Shown here: in pieces, positions 13,891 through 15,901 of the stretch | Position numbering within the stretch: position 1 is the stretch's first letter | How the letters are laid out: each line of letters starts with the position of its first letter | Source: UBA1550 sp049294435 | Lineage (GTDB): Bacteria; Patescibacteriota; Minisyncoccia; Phycocordibacterales; UBA1550 | NCBI GenBank assembly: GCA_049294435.1 | Contig: JBAQCU010000012.1 | Coordinates: 1 to 15,901 of the forward strand | DNA: 15,901 nucleotides | Direction of reading: 5' to 3' | Notes under the pieces: generated by a model | The model's input: the letters and a program-made list of their open reading frames with translations, nothing else | Told to the model about the DNA's origin: nothing | The model's database searches: none | Position numbers and translations under genes: made by a program

Positions 13891-13919
13891 ATTTTAAAAC
13901 ACAATTGGACTTGATGCAA
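13891..13919 (-). promoter_or_regulatory. lepB promoter candidate
   Basis: On the minus strand TTGCAT (13914-13919) and TAAAAT (13891-13896) are 17 bp apart. The -35 half lies inside a 33-nt sequence that is repeated at 14848-14880. Confidence 0.45.
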
Positions 13920-13935
13920 AGGCGGAATGTGTGGT
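13903..13935. repeat. 33-nt direct repeat, copy 1
   Basis: It begins aattggacttgat and ends aatgtgtggt. It matches 14848-14880 with two mismatches. This copy lies between lepB and the hypothetical gene. Confidence 0.9.
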
Positions 13936-13939
13936 GTGG

Positions 13940-14821
13940 TTATTTCAGTTCCTTGAAAATAGTGAGTGCTTCACGAATTGCGGCGAAGACCCTGTCGTCA
14001 CGAAGGGCCATTGTGTCAACTGTTCCCTGACTGTGAAGAATCTCTTCAAGGAGCTGAATGTCTTTTTCAAAAATTGGAACTAAATCTACTTTTTTTGTTT
14101 CACTGGCATATGTTCTAAAAGTGTAAAGTTGTAGAAGAATTTCAGAGAGAATCAATCGTTTTATTGGATGATTATCAATTTCAGATTTTATAGCCTCATC
14201 TGCATGCTTCTCTAGCCAAAGTTTCGCAATTTCAACGACTGTGTCTTTTTCGACACCTATCACAACTTGTGGAATACGAGTAACCTCACCGCGAAACTGT
14301 GAGCGGCTAGATTTAAAATAATCAATGCGCCCCAAGATGCCTTTATCAATATTTTTCTTTATTAAGCCAATTTTTTCTTTTTCAGTACTCGTTCCGAATG
14401 TTACATCAATTGAGAGAGAGAGGTGAGAAAGAGTACGAGCCGTATCCTCTAATTCCAAAATGATATCACTCCCATTAAAATAGTCGTCAATTTTTGATGT
14501 TTTTATAGCTTTTGCATTTTTGTTGAACCAATTTCCTCCGTCAATTTGTTCAAAAAGGATTGCTTCAAGCACGTCGGAATAGTCATTGTGTACTTCGTGC
14601 TTGAAATTAGATTCTTTGCGACGAATACGTTCTCGGTCGGTATCTAATCTTTTAGGATCATAAAGGTTTTCAAATTCGTCAATGCTAATTCTATTTTCTT
14701 CTAGTGTTTTTGTAGCTAGAAGATGCGCCTGCTCAATAGTAGGATGTATTTCCTCGGATGACCTTTTGGGTGCTTGGTTGAAAAAGTCGAACTGCATAGT
14801 TTGGTTTCTGTTAGAATTCAT
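13940..14821 (-). CDS. Conserved hypothetical protein, possible PD-(D/E)XK-like fold
   Basis: The 293-residue soluble protein has no signal peptide or membrane helix. I recognise the layout as a type of hypothetical protein common in CPR genomes but have no proven function for it. After a charged N-terminal third, the core shows DVLEAILFEQIDGGNWF (83-99), KTSKIDDYFNGSDIILEL (107-124) and a strand LSLSIDVTFG (134-143). A conserved Glu, a W, an S-x-x-D-D, a G-x-D-I and an I-D-V-T-F in this order are compatible with a restriction-endonuclease-like active site, but the Lys of a (D/E)xK is not clear. That idea is inference. The C-terminal half is helical. The start could also be the ATG at 14797 (MQFDFF). 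Confidence 0.75.
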   Translation of the reverse strand: MNSNRNQTMQFDFFNQAPKRSSEEIHPTIEQAHLLATKTLEENRISIDEFENLYDPKRLDTDRERIRRKESNFKHEVHNDYSDVLEAILFEQIDGGNWFNKNAKAIKTSKIDDYFNGSDIILELEDTARTLSHLSLSIDVTFGTSTEKEKIGLIKKNIDKGILGRIDYFKSSRSQFRGEVTRIPQVVIGVEKDTVVEIAKLWLEKHADEAIKSEIDNHPIKRLILSEILLQLYTFRTYASETKKVDLVPIFEKDIQLLEEILHSQGTVDTMALRDDRVFAAIREALTIFKELK

Positions 14822-14847
14822 TGTACCACAGTCTATATGCAGTACTT

Positions 14848-14880
14848 AATTGGACTTGATACAAAGGCGGAATGTGTAGT
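14848..14880. repeat. 33-nt direct repeat, copy 2, fused to a pth-like start
   Basis: It matches 13903-13935 at 31 of 33 positions. Immediately before it, atatgcagtacttaat (14835-14850) is identical to the first bases of pth (15225-15240), so this stretch is a mosaic. It can encode a 17-residue peptide from the ATG at 14837, which is doubtful as a gene. Confidence 0.85.
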
Positions 14881-14926
14881 AAAATGTTAATACATTATTA
14901 ATACGTAATAAATAATTTTTAATTTT

Positions 14927-15154
14927 ATGGGACAAATGGAACAGGGTAATATAGGGATGGAGGATGGAGAACATGAAGTAAGTCCACAGGATAATCTAAT
15001 TTCTGCTGAAGCTACTCCTGATCAGATTTTTCACGGAGGGAGCACTTTAAGAGATGGTTATAAAATAGAAGCTAGAACAGGAAGGATTGTTACTCATGAA
15101 GAAGATGAATTTAATAAAAAGCATTCTGGAGGAAATGAAGGATTTCGAGAATAA
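14927..15154 (+). CDS. Small acidic hypothetical protein
   Basis: The 75-residue protein is hydrophilic and rich in Glu, Gly and Asp with no hydrophobic segment, probably partly disordered. No family is recognised. The stretch ISAEATPDQIFHGGSTLRDGYKIEARTGRIVT looks like the only ordered part. The frame is supported by a strong terminator 5-50 nt after its stop and by AT-rich upstream DNA, not by a Shine-Dalgarno site. It may be a small protein specific to this lineage. Confidence 0.55.
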   Translation: MGQMEQGNIGMEDGEHEVSPQDNLISAEATPDQIFHGGSTLRDGYKIEARTGRIVTHEEDEFNKKHSGGNEGFRE

Positions 15155-15158
15155 GCGT

Positions 15159-15206
15159 AAAAAACAAAAACCCCGCCATTTTAAAATGGCGGGGTTTTTG
15201 TTTTTT
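15159..15206. terminator. Strong bidirectional terminator (24-bp perfect inverted repeat)
   Basis: Arms 15159-15182 and 15183-15206 are perfectly complementary: an A-run, then aaccccgccatttt, and its mirror with ggcggggttttt. The GC core and the T-run on both strands make it a textbook terminator after the small acidic gene. It lies just before the pth promoter. Confidence 0.92.
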
Positions 15207-15208
15207 GA

Positions 15209-15217
15209 TGTTATACT
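15209..15217 (+). promoter_or_regulatory. Extended -10 promoter candidate for pth
   Basis: tgttatact fits TGn-TATAAT at 8 of the 9 positions. The -35 position falls in the terminator. It ends 9 nt before the pth ATG, so the leader would be 2-3 nt. Confidence 0.5.
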
Positions 15218-15226
15218 ACTTTGCAT

Positions 15227-15817
15227 ATGCAGTACTTAATCGTCGGACTTGGAAACCCAGGGGAGGAATATGCGAACACACGCCACAATGCGGGACGTAT
15301 GACAGTGGAGGCATTTCGCAAGAAAAACGATTTTCCCGAGTGGACAGCTGATAAAACTCTGAAGGCGCGAGTTTCAAAAGGAGCGTGGGGAAAAGATAAG
15401 GTGGTTCTTCTCCAACCGGATAACTTTATGAACGTGTCTGGTAAGAGCGTCGCGCCACTTATAAAAAATGCTAAGGACGCGGAGCGTACAATAGTAGTGT
15501 ACGACGACCTCGACCTTCCTCTCGGTGGAATGAAAATTTCTTTCAACAGAAGCTCGGGCGGACACAAGGGTGTGGAGTCTATTATTAAAGCACTCAAGAC
15601 TCGCGAGTTTGCGCGTTTGCGTATTGGTATTTGCCCTACAACGTCAAGTGGAAAATTAAAAAAACCAAAAGGGGAGGACGCGCTACTAGATTTCATTGTT
15701 GGACCGTTTAAAAAAGCAGAGCTCGATGATTTGAAAAAAGTTACCAAGAGGGGCGCCGAAGCGCTCGCGCTCATACTCGATGAAGGGCGTGAGATTGCAA
15801 CAGGAAAAGTAAATTAG
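15227..15817 (+). CDS. pth: Peptidyl-tRNA hydrolase
   Basis: The ATG at 15227 gives 196 residues starting MQYLIVGLGNPG, the usual family start. A TTG two codons upstream is less likely. Pth releases tRNA from stalled peptidyl-tRNA. Catalytic-site residues seen are N10, H20 (TRHNAG), N69 (FMNVSG) and D94 (YDDLDLPLG). The segment GGHNG of the E. coli enzyme reads GGHKG here (around 113-117), replacing an Asn that contacts substrate. The length fits the family. It follows a terminator and is followed by a perfect palindrome. Confidence 0.96.
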   Translation: MQYLIVGLGNPGEEYANTRHNAGRMTVEAFRKKNDFPEWTADKTLKARVSKGAWGKDKVVLLQPDNFMNVSGKSVAPLIKNAKDAERTIVVYDDLDLPLGGMKISFNRSSGGHKGVESIIKALKTREFARLRIGICPTTSSGKLKKPKGEDALLDFIVGPFKKAELDDLKKVTKRGAEALALILDEGREIATGKVN

Positions 15818-15823
15818 AATCAA

Positions 15824-15885
15824 CGTCAAAACAAAACATAACAATAGTACGCTATAGCGTACTATTGTTATGTTTTGTTTTGACG
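15824..15885. repeat. Perfect 62-bp palindrome after pth
   Basis: The sequence from 15824 to 15885 is its own reverse complement over all 31 base pairs, centred between 15854 and 15855 (gctatagc). It is far longer than a normal terminator stem, and no long T-run follows it. It could form a cruciform or a long RNA hairpin at the end of the pth mRNA. Confidence 0.92.
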
Positions 15886-15901
15886 CTACCGTGTGTCTTT
15901 T

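Noticed and set aside
14837..14890. 17-residue plus-strand peptide (MQYLIGLDTKAEC...)
   Set aside because: Lies in a mosaic of duplicated fragments with no ribosome site; treated as a repeat, not a gene.

Overview
The window looks like a chromosomal segment of a Candidate Phyla Radiation bacterium (Patescibacteria, Parcubacteria-like). This is inferred from short housekeeping proteins, small intergenic gaps, almost no Shine-Dalgarno sites, a tRNA gene without an encoded CCA, and a compact rpsU-ybeY-ftsA-ftsZ-trxB cluster. The exact lineage cannot be fixed by eye.

Region 1 (1-2.4 kb) is AT-rich. It holds a small XRE-type regulator followed by a large secreted/membrane protein, both on the minus strand. 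The pair is bracketed by an inverted repeat (1-92 and 2285-2378) of which 69 bp are identical. An adjacent inner hairpin differs in sequence between the copies but still folds in both. This looks like an acquired cargo module. Region 2 (2.4-4.0 kb) is repeat-rich: a long hairpin, a decayed tRNA-Ser-like sequence, tRNA-Val(GAC), an inverted and a direct copy of the tRNA-Val 3' end, a HicB-like/HicA toxin-antitoxin pair, another near-copy of the tRNA 3' end, and then a probable structured non-coding RNA of about 210 nt with its own promoter and terminator.

Region 3 (4.0-6.6 kb) has prmC on the plus strand and a convergent creD-like membrane protein gene. A roughly 190-bp MITE-like inverted repeat follows. 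Region 4 (6.6-10.9 kb) is the minus-strand cluster rpsU, ybeY, ftsA, ftsZ, trxB: ribosome assembly, Z-ring assembly with its membrane anchor, and a flavoprotein disulfide reductase. Promoter-like sites precede ftsA and ftsZ, and a shared 16-bp palindromic repeat lies in two of the gaps.

Region 5 (10.9-15.9 kb) carries a plus-strand HD/cyclic-nucleotide-phosphodiesterase-like gene with a near-consensus promoter and the only good Shine-Dalgarno site in the window. Minus-strand lepB-hisS and a conserved hypothetical gene follow, then a small acidic protein and pth on the plus strand. Convergent genes are separated by strong bidirectional hairpins, and the window ends in a perfect 62-bp palindrome.

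The most notable points are the putative non-coding RNA at 3812-4023, the tRNA-Val 3'-end copies around the HicBA module, the hairpin-swapped inverted repeat at the left end, and a recurring -10-like hexamer 6-12 nt before start codons that suggests leaderless or nearly leaderless mRNAs.
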